This document shows, piece by piece, positions 42,801 to 55,700 of a stretch of DNA of 64,000 nt. The translations under genes and the position numbers were made by a program. Every line of letters begins with the position of its first letter. The stretch's first letter is position 1. This DNA is from Actinernus sp. WN-2022 (Eukaryota; Cnidaria; Anthozoa; Actiniaria; Actinernidae): the NCBI GenBank assembly GCA_030867875.1, contig JAOWCC010000655.1, forward strand, positions 9,942,269 through 10,006,268, written 5' to 3'. The notes below the pieces were generated by a model. That model made no database searches. It saw only the letters and a program-made list of their open reading frames with translations, and had not been told where the DNA came from.

Positions 42801-44773
42801 CACAGACATCTACAAAATGTTAAAGAAACAATTTTATAGGATATATGGTTTAGAATTTAAAATTTTGAAGACACCATATTGACGTCACGTGCACGCCAAG
42901 AAAAGAACAAACAATGGCTGGAGGGATTATACTCAAGTTCTAAGAAGTTAGAATCATCGAAGACTGAACGTCCACAAAGAATGAAGCAGTAACGTTTCGT
43001 TAATTTCAATCGGCCAAACATTTAAAGAGAATTCAATGCAGGAAGCTAAGATTTAACGGATTTGTTTCAGCGCGATGAATTTTTTTAGAATGAAATAAAC
43101 AGTCAGTCTACCGTGTACATGGTGTGGATCGAGCTGCTCTTCAGTGGTTTTCCCTGCATGATATTAATTGTTTTCTTACTGTGGTGCCATTTTTCTGTAC
43201 TCCTAAAAGAGTGTTTCTTCTTGAAATTAAGCTGGAATCAACGCTATAGCTAACTAGTTTATGTAGAAGTATCGAGCATCGGTGAACTGTATAGCTTTTT
43301 CTGTTCTGCGGCTCGTCTGAACTTTGTAATCGGCCGAGACTGAACACAACAGGAATCGCTCTGATTGGCTAATGAGATTACCTTTGGAGATTACCCTTGG
43401 AGGCGGGACTTCTTAGTCAATCGTGAAATGAATCGAACACCTTTATCGGGCTGTTTCTCGGCTCTTTTTTTCCGGCCAAAAACAGAACTTTGTTGAAGTC
43501 CAGCCTTTTAGCGTTTTGTCCAATTTTGCTAAAAAAAATCTCAAATTCTGTGACGGGGAATTTTGAAATTATTTTTCGTTCAGGTTTTATGAGCTGGTTT
43601 GTATCAAAATTTCAAAAGTGATAAAATCTGTAATACGCAATATATAAAAAAATGCCCCACACGATATTTGAGTCAATTTAGTTGGGATTCGAAAGGCTAA
43701 TTAAGAAAAAAATGTTTCAAAGCCTGAAGAGCTGAACTCCTTCTGGCGGACGGAGTCATTTCGCGTAGAAATATATACAACATCTACACTTTTAACTTTC
43801 GTTCAAAACGGATTAAATATATACTTTCTTCAATTCAAGACCTTTAAAACGGTATATAGTACGTCTATGTGGCTTTAATTCCGACGTTGCAAGAGCGTTT
43901 TTTCCCGAAATGACACGTCGAACCTTTATCGAGACCTTAACTTCAGTTAACATAATTTCACATCAGAAAAAAAAGACTAAAATAGCACTTCCAAGAAAAT
44001 ATTTATCTTCAGATTCTACATTTTCTCGCAAAAATGCATATTTCCCATAAAATTTCATAGAGTTTCATGTTTGCACTAACCTCACTTTCTGTCTCCCAAC
44101 ACCTATAGTAAACTTGCCTAGCACCAAGCCATTCTGTCCATAAGCACTTCACAGCAAGCTAAATTCATCCATAATGACCGCAAAGCATGCTGGGAAATCC
44201 TAACAAATAGCGACATGGCACTTCCCCCATCTTCTTTCTTCAAAATATAGAAGAAGTCTAAAGCCATTTCGAACTAATAGCATCACATTGGAATCAATGG
44301 CAAGTAAATCTTGTCAAAAATTCCAAAAAAGCTATGATAGGTGGCTCCAGACATCCATTTATAAAGCCCACGGCAAGATTACTGAAGAGCTCAGGGCCCA
44401 TCGCTAGGAGCAAGATACAAGGCTCTTTCTCTGTCAAAACACCAAGACAGACTCAGTTCTTCGAGAAAGTGCTGATTCAAGCTTTCATCAGACTTAAAGA
44501 TGTCCTCCTGCATTAAAAAGCCTTTACTTCTGAGTGCTTCCTCAAACAAACTTTGCTGTGTGGTCCGTTGGATGAGTTGATGATGTCAGCAAAAGGTCAG
44601 TTGAAATTTCCATGACAACAGTAATTGCTTCTGTTTTAGGGAGAGGGTTCTGTTCAGTCTAAAGTAGCTAAAAAGTCACTTTTAAACCCTCAGCAGGACA
44701 AGGGTTAAATTTTCTTTTTCTTTGCTAAAATGCTAGATTTGATTTTGGGTTAGGGTAGCTAACTAGGCTAGCT
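42801..44773. other. no firm gene; possible first exon near 43150-43350 (minus)
   Basis: On the minus strand AAAAATGGCACCACAGTAAG combines a good start context with a splice donor just inside a CCAAT-containing region (GATTGGCTAATG near 43357). That could be a first exon of an unidentified gene. Otherwise nothing is supported. Confidence 0.25.
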
Positions 44774-45515
44774 AGCTTTCTGAAGCCAAAACCGAACCGG
44801 ACTCTGCGAGTTTAATACTCGCAACATGATGGCGGCCTCAACAGACGGTAAGAAGCTGACTTCGGGAATGTACTTTTCTTCTACACTTTAAATCGTTTTT
44901 ATGTTCTAGAAAAATTATCTGATAACAGGAGATGTATCTATTTAATACTCTACCATAGCCGAGGAGATGCTAAGCGACGCTGGTGTTGTATAAACTGGAA
45001 CGCGCTACCACTTTTGTATGCCACAAATATGCAGTGGTGATTCACGCTACAACGATGGACTTTCCTTTCATCGCAAAAATTCCCCGGTAAAGACATGGGG
45101 TTAAGGTCTCAGTGGATCACCAAAATTCGAAGTAACGAGGGGCTTTATTTCAAGATTACAGACTCTAGTGTTGCTGGTGATTTGGAAAAAAAAAGAGAAC
45201 CTGTCACATAGGAAAACCAGCTACTCAACAACTTATATGAAGTTGTTATTCGTACATATTGAGTTTATAATATCCCTGTAGCCTGTAACGCGTTCCAATT
45301 GATACAACACCAGCGTCTCCTCGGCTATGGTAGAGTAACAGATACATCATTCTCCTGTCATCACAAAAAAAATATAGAACATAAAGGCGATTTAAAGCGT
45401 AGAAGAAAAGTACATTCCCGAAGTCAGCTTCTTACCGGCGCCGGCTGTTGTCTGTTGAGGTATCATGTTGCGAGTAACTCGCAGAGTCCGGTTCGGTTTT
45501 GGCTTCAAAAAGCTA
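44774..45515. mobile_element. 742-bp fold-back element with about 235-bp arms
   Basis: Left 44774-45010 and right about 45285-45515 are inverted copies, for example GAAGCCAAAACCGAACCGGA and AGAAGCTGACTTCGGGAATG. The ends read TAGCTTTnTGAAG. No coding content. Confidence 0.8.
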
Positions 45516-46532
45516 TTTATGATCGTCTTACGGCTCTTAAAATCCTTCAACACTGAACTTTAAGATTTAAAGCTAAATAGTTCTGATAAATTTGGGCTGA
45601 AAACGAATAACAAAGGACCCGGCAGAACTTCTAGTATTGAGGTTTCACGCTGGCGTCTCTCACGCTCTCTCTGTTGTCAAGGAATGTTAGAATGGCTTGC
45701 CCTCCACACATGCGTTGCTATGGGAAAATCGTCACGTGATCAATTGATGCAAAAGGTCTATTGTTTCAACTTATATCACACCAGCTTCTGTCACGTGGCG
45801 GGATTTGATGACTGCCACGTGACGCCGGATCAACCAATGAGAATATGCGTTGTATCTAGAAAACCTATGGCTATGTAACAATGGTAAATACTTCCTTTTA
45901 AGGTCAGGCATTTTAAATTCACTGCTTAAATCCACGGTTAAGTACAATGTCTTAGTTTCTTTTGTTAAACAATGTAACTGATAAGTCATGCATTACATTT
46001 TGAGTTTTTGATATTTTCAAAACCTGTTCATTTAATATGCTCTTTCCAACCAGTGTGATTAGTGTTACTGGTATTTGTCTCTTCTATGTTTTCGAATTCA
46101 CTGATAAGTTCTTCTTTCGTCATTCTCGTTTTTGATTTCAAAAGTGAGAACAGCTATAATGTGTTTGGGCTTTGAACTAAAGACTGCATGGTAATATGGG
46201 TACATTTAATGATATGGACAAATACGAGTGTACACGAAAACAAGTAAACACCATTATTTATTGGCCACTTCATCTCTACATAGCAGTTTACAAGTGATTG
46301 CTGTTCTGCTTTCTATATGTGGCTCGCCTTTGGCGTCGTTCACACTTGTATCTTCTCTTCTATTATTAAACCTAAGTATAATCACTGAACCCGGGATGCC
46401 TGACTCGATTAGTCTCACACTATTTCAGGCCTCCCAGTACTCTCAATATTTCGAGTCTATCGTTTGTATTTATATGACACAATCTAGGGTACAAATAAAG
46501 CTGTTGTTGTTGTTGAACCCAACTGGACGGAT
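45516..46532. other. no supported gene; 3' flank of the fibrinogen-domain gene
   Basis: Contains minus-strand AATAAA at 46256-46261, a possible polyadenylation signal for the gene ending at 46533. Confidence 0.4.
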
Positions 46533-46777
46533 TTACATCTCAGCTCGCTTGGCAGAGTAGTTATGCCCTTTCCAGGCGACCCAGTTTACACCGTCAGCAT
46601 ATGAGAAGTGTGCACCGTGGTGGTACAAACCGTTCAGGTTAGAGGCATGGCAGATAGTATACCACCACGCACCCTTAAACTCGACTGCACAGTTATTACT
46701 GGACCGCCTGTCGTTGTCTCGGTCTTTGGTAGTGAAGGGCGCACCGCGATGATAACTCAGTGAATCACCAGCATTTC
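46533..46777 (-). CDS. fibrinogen C-terminal domain, last exon
   Basis: Includes the calcium-site region [14 protein letters not shown] and the [15 protein letters not shown] motif, ending [13 protein letters not shown] then TAA. The bases after the stop still read as the usual family ending in the same frame, so a Lys codon has apparently become TAA, removing only a few residues. Confidence 0.88.
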
Positions 46778-49700
46778 CTATAATAACAACAAGACAATGA
46801 GTCACATAGTCTTCTAGCTTGGCTTCATTGTACTTTAAGATATTTCAATAAAAAGCACGAGCAATTAAAAAATTCAAAGGAAAACGAAAAGAGAATATCC
46901 AAGATCCCACTTAGAGAAGAAAACTACGTTTCTCTAATGTTATATGTGTCTGCTCATGAGGACGTTCAACCTTGAGAGATATTAAATTAACAATATGTCA
47001 AACATTCTTTTAACAGGAACACACTTTTTGTCTTTGCCACACATAGAATGTTCTCTAGGTCTCCTCCGTAATCGAATTTTCTGATTACTGTATCAAGCCT
47101 ACATTTGAAAATAATTCCCTGGCATTACTCTCGCCTATCACCTGAATAGGTTCCAAGACTCAGTCGGTACTTGCTCTTCTCGCTTGACACTGCGAAGTAG
47201 GCGTACTCTGCGTATGCGCTATTTCCCATTGTATCTTCCAGCTCAACACGAAGCTTGTTTCGCGTCTGATGGGTCAGGCGCTTGATCTTGTCCAGTCCCA
47301 GCCAGAACTCTCCTTTAAGGTTTCCGAAACCGGTTTTGTAGTCTAGCCAGCCTCGGTAGAAGTCGACTGATCCGTCTTGTCTCTTCTGGAATACTGTCCA
47401 CCCACCGCCTGAGGTTTTCTGGTCACAGTACACCTGAATAATTTAAACGATTACTTTTTACGCAGCAATATAGCAATAACCCTGTCAATGGGATTGTATT
47501 TATTTCAAGCTCTATCCTACCGTTTATAATAATGGATTACTCATTGTCTTCGTATTCTGATTGGCTGATTATCATGGGATATGAGGACATAACACGATAG
47601 ATCGCGCTAGAATCACTTTTCCTCGAAATTGTCTTCGGCTTCTAAGCCCCTTCCCGCTTGAGTATTCTTCGATCGTTGTTGCATAAAACCAATTTAAGAT
47701 CGTTTATGGTCGTAACTGTATTTCCTCTTGTAGATTCACGAGGCGCTAGCTGAGACGATCGACAGTAATTTTGACCATGCGATGCCGACACCAAGCATGG
47801 TAAATAAGGGACGGACCATTAGATTATTGATGGGGGGGTTGCGAGAATTTTAGTTGCTCGAAATGTTTTTTTCTGATTCTAGCCCTGCACGATATTTTTT
47901 TAAAGCGCCATGACCTTGCACGATATTTTTTTCTGAACTTACCTAAAGATTTTTTCAGTTATATTAATGCAATATATTTTGTACCAACAATCCTATATTT
48001 TTTTAGCGTGACTGTTTTTTTTTTACATTGCACGCACTCCCGCTCGCTCAAGTTGCATTCCTGGTTGGGCCTTGGAAATTAAAGAAAGCCACATAATTAA
48101 TGGCAAATGCCAAAATAAAGCATGGATATTCTGTGGCTGACAAACAGGCTAATGCACTAGTCAATTGAAACTACGGCCCCCCGACCCCCGGGACATAGCG
48201 GGGAATGTAACATTTATACAGTGTTACATGTTGACCTTTTCCTCGCCCATCGGGGACAGTTGGCTGTTACAATACCCGCCCCTATGGCCCCGGCATGTGC
48301 TTCAGAATTTTCAATTGGGAGGACGCATTGATAAATTGAATATACATAAGCTTCAATCTGTTGTTCCATTATTTGAAGAAGAAAAAAAACATTTTCTGTA
48401 GCCCATCACTAGCGGATCCAGGGGTGGGGTTTCGGGGGTTGCAACACCCACTATGATTCCTGTAAATCACTGTAAATTCAATTTTAAAATCTCTAGATTA
48501 AAAAAAAATCCTTTTGCAAACCCCCCTTTCGCAAAATCCTGGATCCGCCCCTGTACATTTTCTATTACTATACATGCTTTCCGCACTTTTACAGTCTCCA
48601 CCATTTTCTTGTTTATCAGAAACAGTTGTCTGTCAACAAAAAAACAACAATGCGTTTAAATATATTTTTAAAATCTGATATTTTGCCGTGACGCAAACTT
48701 TAACAAAACCGGCTTTGTTGTTGCAAATAACAAAGAGTGTGTAATAATAAACACTTCCTGATCTAATACTCGTGACCTAACTCAGTATAAGCACTGCCTC
48801 TGATGGAAACACCCAGGACTTGCAAAAATCGTAGTTAATTTAAACGTGTCCCTAGCTTCCGCCATGTTTGATACACGTTGTTGATGCTCGGGCCCAGTCC
48901 CGCTCTGTCGTGGCTGGCATTACAACCACCGCTAAAATCCCCGCAAATTTTGCAAATCGTTACTTTCCCCGTTCCACCTGAGAAATGCAGCATTAAATGT
49001 GCGTTATTCCACGGCCATGTCCCCGTTAATGCCTCACTGTGTCCCGGGGGTCGGGGGAGCCGGGGTTTCAATTGACTAGTGCATAAGATAAAAGGGGGAA
49101 AAGGACAGTCAAAGCAAGAAATCACCACATAGAGATCAGCCCTCTATCAGCAGAAGTGATGAAACACAAACTGGTACCCAAAACCTATCATTACCATTTC
49201 AACTTGATCTATTTTTTTATCATTAAGATTACCAGCAGAAGTGAAACCAGAACAGCTTTGTGTATAAACCTGCCAACATTTATAACCCGGATCATGTGTG
49301 CTGTACGCAATGTCGGCCGACGTATCGGTCGACATGTTGACCGACGGTCAGCCGATAGGCGGCCGAGGGTCGGACGAGAGTCGACCGCTACTCGGCCGAG
49401 ATTTGGCTATTCTGTATGTCGGCCGACATGGTTGATGATGCACCGACAGTCGTCCGATTGATCACCGACACTCAATAATAGCTATCGATAGTTTGCCGAC
49501 AGTCGGCCGAGGTAACGGTGACTGTGATATTTTCAGCTACCGTATATGTACTTCAAAGGTTGTAGAGGCCACAACTATTAATGCTTTCGTACAATGCATA
49601 AACTAGCAGCTCTTTATTTATTTTCCAGCCATGCGCCTCTGCGTTATACTCCGATTGGAGTGCGCGGAGTATATATTAGAATTAGAACCGAGCCCTACAG

Positions 49701-52700
49701 TAAAAATTTGATGCTTATTGATAATCGTAGCGATCCCAATATTTTCAAATGTTATTTTATGTCGAATACTGGGAGCCGCCGCCTATACATGTGTCAGTAT
49801 TAGTCGCGAACTTCAGTTTAAATTGACCCATTTATACGAATCGTTCACTGCTTAGGTAAGCGCTGCGGCTAACTTCCTCTCGTATCAATGGCCCTATTGT
49901 TGCTAATCCTATTCCAGATTCAAGGCGAAATCTCCCCTTCAGATAAATAAAATCTGTACCCTGTTCCAGACCAAAACGGTGCGATATAGCGATTTATATA
50001 CGCAATCGATCTTGCGCGAGCGGATGTATAAAAGACACTAAAAAAACACAAATTAAGATATTAAACGTTGCATTTGAAGGAATTTCATGAATCACTATGA
50101 GAGATTTAATTGTATAAAGGAACATTTTATACCGCAACAGAAAGGAATATTACTATACTTAGACTGAATTATATTCAATACAGTAAACCTTCCAGGTAAA
50201 AAAAATCCAAGAGAGTCACCTGTTTGAGTGAAAACAGTATGCAGAATTATTTAATTATAACTTAACATCTCACCGATACCCCACCGACATATAACCGACA
50301 CCTTACCGATATACCACCGATCCACTATCGGCCGACACATACACAGCAGGAGGGGGGAAATCGACCGACGTGTCGGCCGACACACGACCGACATTTCGGC
50401 CACCCCTTGACCGATCCCTACCAGCAGTCGGCCGATATGTCAGCCAACCATCGACCGATACGTCGGCCAACATTGCGTACAGTACACATGATCCTATAAC
50501 CCTATATCCACTAGGCCAGTGAGAACTCATCGTTTACCAGATGACTTCTTTCCGAAATATATACAGTCAGTTAATACAGGGTAAGTTTCGATTTATGAGT
50601 GCATGTGACTTTTTGCGATCGATCGTCCCATCGGTTTATCTGCTGTCTTGATTACGGCCATCTTGGATAATTTACATATGTCGACTGATTCCTGGTAACC
50701 AGTCTGTGTGATCTTCAGATCTGTATTGGGTTTCCTGTGGAAATTGTTCATAACAACAAACCAGTCTCCTTCCCTGGTTTATTTCTTTGCCTTTATTAAT
50801 TTAATTTGTAAATGCGTATGAGACCAGCTAGTGCTTGCTCGATTTTTTTCTTCTTGATTATTGTGTTGCTCGATATTTTTTTTCCGATAGAAGAGCTTGC
50901 TCGATATTATTTTGGGGATTTGCGCAACCCCCCATCAATAATCTAATGGTCCGTCCCTAAGAGGACATACCACGGTGAACTATACTTATTAATTATACTG
51001 ATTGATAGAGATAAGTACGATTTCACCCACCAACGAAATTAATGTAAGAAATGTTATTTTAAATACAGTAGTATCATAGTATTACCTTGAATTTTCCCAG
51101 ACCATCAGGATCCACAGTGTAAACACCATTTGTCGTCCCGCCACACTTGAGAACTTCGCCACAGTTCTTGGGGCCTAACACTAGGCGAAAAGACGAATTT
51201 AGTTACCTTTAATTAAAACTAGCCTGTACACAGACCTCCGTAATCCCAGGGGAGACGGACGGCTGAACCCAGGCTAATTAAAACCTGAAAGGTACCTTAA
51301 ATTTAGTAGTGCATTTAAAGTTACCTTTACTGTGTGTCCTTAAATTTAGTAGTTAATTTAAGGGACTTTGCTGTACCACTTAAAGTCTTTAAATATACTA
51401 GCAATTTGAAGGAGATTTCAGGATATTCTTAAAAATGCTATTCACTTTAAGTGCATTTAAGGTGCTGCCTTAAATTAATTTAAATATTCATAGTACCTTT
51501 AAGGATGTTTAAGAATCATCTTAAATTTACTAGTTATTTTAAGTTCATTTACGCTACCTTTAAGAACAATCCTAAATGTACTAGTTACTTTTAGTGCATG
51601 TAGATCATGTATTAGGCATGAATAGTTTAAAATAAAACTTTCTAAATACAACTCACGGACAAAAAGAATTATCACCAGTTCATCTACAAATGTATGTTAG
51701 GAATACAGTATTTATTTTCGTGTTTTTTTGACTTTGCCAAAATGGCATTTCGGAGCTTGGCCTGGAGCACGTAACCTGCGAAACTGCCAACACCGAGGAG
51801 TATATTGGCACATGCATATAAAAACCTTTTATTGACTGACACAGTGATCTTTACTGCTGGAGACGCCCAGGGTCGCAATCGTATACTTGTTTTGAAGGCC
51901 AGTTGTTCATTCATATTCGCATCCTGAATATTCTTACAAAAGTTGCTCGGGAAAAATCACAATATTAGTGACTTATGCAAAATATACTGCCACCCACAAG
52001 ACGAATTTAGAAGATGTAAATACGAATGAGCAACGGGCCTACAAAACAAGCATATACAATCACGATGAAAAAAGCGAAGCCAACAATGTTAATCGAGCGC
52101 TTTGTGACCGATTTTCTGTTATGAGGAGCCCATAACGAGGAGCGTCCATATCTCCTGTATAGGTGTCAAGGCGTTTTCACAAGTTTGGCTATTTTAAGAA
52201 TGTTCTTCCAGCCAATTGTTGGGTTGCACCAGTGACGGAACAAGACATGCCTCATTAGCTACTTTTGCTTTTCCATAATTAAATAAAGTTAAAATCATAG
52301 TTTTGGTATTAAGCACGACGAACACAGCATGTTGTTTGAAAATTTGGGGTAAGATCTGCAAACCTTGCAAAACTGAGGGGGAGGGGTGGCAAATCATGCA
52401 TTTCTTGATGATAACGGTGCCCTCCCCCATTCGAAGTGGCTTGAATGAAGTGGCAATTGCAGCTTCAAATCATAATGGATTAAGTGATGTGGCAGAATTA
52501 AAACCATGGTTTCTGTACTCGACGCGACAACTACTATGCAGTACGCACTGCGGAAGGTCATCGTACGGTGGCTTATAGGGGCCATAAAAAAATCATTTAT
52601 TTTCAAGTAACTGGCCATATACACTTATTGACTCTTCTTAATATTCATGGACATATCTAATTCGCTACTCGAAAACGAGGCTATCCCCGCATCGGGGATG

Positions 52701-55700
52701 CCGCAAAGTCCACCTGAGATCAAAAGGACAATGCATAGAAGAACACAGCAATGTTCCGTCCGCGACGCCATTTTACTTTTCAGCTAAGAAACGTTGCGGG
52801 GATAGCCTCGTTTTCGAGTAGCTAATTATATGCGCATAAATATTAAGAAGAATGAATAACTGTCCGTCGACACTTACAACTTATAAGTGTCGACGGCCTG
52901 TTATAAGTGTTGAGGGACAGTTATAAGTGTTGAGGGACAGTTATAAGTGTCTATGGCCAGTTATAAGTGTCTATGGCCAGTTATAAGTGTCTATGGCCAG
53001 TTATAAGTGTCTATGGCCAGTTATAAGTGTCTATGGCCAGTTATAAGTGTCTATGGCCAGTTATAAGTGTCTATGGCCAGTTATAAGTGTCTATGGCCAG
53101 TTTTAAAATAAATGAACTTTTTATGGCTCCTATAAGCCATCGTAGGTTTGAGTTTAAATTGCCCTTATGTGTCTTTCTATTTTTTATTCCATCGTCTAGA
53201 GAAAATATATTAAATACTGGAGCTCACTACTAACCATGTGGGTCGGAGCGATAAACCAGTAGGCATGCGCATTAACGTTATATACTTAGTTCACGGCGCT
53301 GTTTAATTTACAGCTCATATTATGATCACCTAATTAGAAAAGATGGAATATGAAATTAGCAACGCGCGAGATGCTATCAATTACTTTTAATTACTTACTA
53401 ACCTTATGATTCTTTTAAAAGGAACTGTTATTGACCAAAAAAAATACACGAATCTTTAAAGGCACCTTCGAACAGTGACGACATTCGAACCCTGATGTGC
53501 TTAAATATATCTACTTTAAAGGTATTGAAATACAATATCGGGTTAGATGTATTCAGGTCCGTTCCGATAACGGATGTCATAGCTATTAGACAAGACGAGA
53601 AGAGTCGGTTGATAACCAATTACAGAGAGTGAGAGTAGAGATCGGTTTCGTCCAAAAATAAATCATATCAGGCTCATTTTTCTTCTCTTCTATGCAAATG
53701 TTGATCAACTAAAATGACATCCTTCCCTGACTCCACGTATGTACAATTAAACGTTCATGTTTACACTTCGTGGCGCTGTCGTAGACTGAAACGAGACAAA
53801 AATAATCCGACTACTTCGATGATTTATATAGGTACTATCGCAATCAACCCATTATCAACTTTCCAATTGCTGGTTTGCAATCTGATCCCCAGATATTCAG
53901 ATAACAAAGACGTGGCGGCCATGTTGGTTAATCTAACAAGAGAAGCTAACGATCAATCTTTTGTTAAGGTCGACCAAGATGACGGCGATCTTTTGTTTAG
54001 GTTCAACCAAGATGGCGGCGATGGCGTTACGTGAAAACGAGCAGTGGAGAAACAGAATAAAAAATTACAGTTTTGTGTTCCACTTTTCGGCTGTATACAA
54101 TCTGAACGCGGTTTGCCGTCCCTTCACAATACATGCAGTAGGGACAGCGCGCCTCCCATGGTCAAATCCCTTTACAGTCCCTATCCCGATCCCCAAAACT
54201 TATCCTACAGATAAATTTAAACCAAAATGGAGAGCAAAAAATACATGATTCGTCTGAGGGTTGAAGCTCGAGCCTTCCGACTACGGCGGAAGAGTGATAC
54301 CATGACATGAATCGAACACCGATAGTAAGACACGTGACAAAGTTAATATATAACGTAACCTGTTTATTTATCAGTTTCGTGATATAATTATATGTGCGAA
54401 GGTACCGGTTTTGAACCTATTTCCGATTTCGAATTATTCGTGCACTGTTATGAAGAGCCGTACAGATGTTTCATGGGCTCGCACACGGGGTCACTGGTAG
54501 TAACGCAATCGGCTGCTTTTGCAGGCAAAGTTTCCTATCGCTACGGATTTTACATACAGTCGAAGCTCTCGTAAGCGACCACCTCGGTAATTCGTAAAAG
54601 TTGTCGTAACTAGAGCTGGTCGCTTACGAGAATGAGCTCTCGTAAGCGACCACGCGCTAAAACAATAGATGGTGGTCGCTTACGAGAGCTTTTAGCACTT
54701 TTGATATGTAATTTAATACGTAATGTAATTTGATGTACGTTATGTAATTATACGATTATTGTTGAAGAGGTTTGCGAATGTTAATAGATCGTTCTCACTG
54801 ACGTCACACAAAACATTGCGTTAAGAAAATACTGATATTAGTAAAATACTTTTAATGTTGTATATAGAGCAGGTAAAAATATGTAAATGACCGAAATTTT
54901 GGAGCATTAGAGTACTTCGTAACTGAGCTGTCGGACAAATAATATTCAAACAATTTAGTGTAATTTGTATGCGGCGGCCATGTTGGTGTACCTCTTTGGT
55001 ACACCAAGATGGCGGCCGAAAACGTACTCTACAAATAAAGCTAATTTTCCCAGCAATATGTTTAGCATTCACTTCAAAGCACATTATATATCACTTTTAA
55101 CGTTAAATCAAGTCAAACATTTTAAATTAGCAGAAATATATGGGTTTCCATGACATTTAGGAAACACGCTGAGCTGGGCCGTCACAAACTTCAAAATACT
55201 CTAATTCAATAACGATTCACCGTATCGACGTAAAACTTTCAAAGAATACTGAGTATACTGATGCCTAAATCATATTACAAGAACAGGGTTATAAATCCTT
55301 TAGTTTAGATATTAGAATTTTGATGACGTCACGTGAAAACGATCTATAGAGTGGAATGGTTAGGAAACTCAGGGACCTTCTTTGTTATATGTCTTTGTTA
55401 GCTTTTTTCAACCACTACCGTGCACAAAACACAATCGAAATTCCAACATGTTAATCAATCAGCCAATAGAAACGTGTGAGTTCAGTCGTTCAGGGAACGC
55501 TAATGAACTATGATCGTGCACAATCTTTTGTCTTACCCCTTCCAACCTAAATCGCAGCGCCTTTGTTTGCCCTTTTGAAGTTTGCCGGGTTTCCTAACCA
55601 TTCCACTCTATTAACTATGCAGAGATTAAGTGACAATTCAAACGGGGTTTCGAGATGGTGGTCGTAACTAGAGTTGGTCGCTTACGAGAGTGGTCGCAAG

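Larger units (their letters stand above)
47808..50957. mobile_element. 3.15-kb Harbinger-like element in a fibrinogen-gene intron
   Basis: Inverted ends GGGACGGACCATTAGATTAT / complement, flanked by TAA (47805-47807 and 50958-50960), the 3-bp duplication of PIF/Harbinger elements. With the two nested insertions removed, only about 1 kb remains and no transposase is present. Confidence 0.8.

Noticed and set aside
43141..43347. 68-codon minus frame as a gene
   Set aside because: The only supporting signal is a possible ATG-donor pair inside it in another frame, so it is mentioned but not called.
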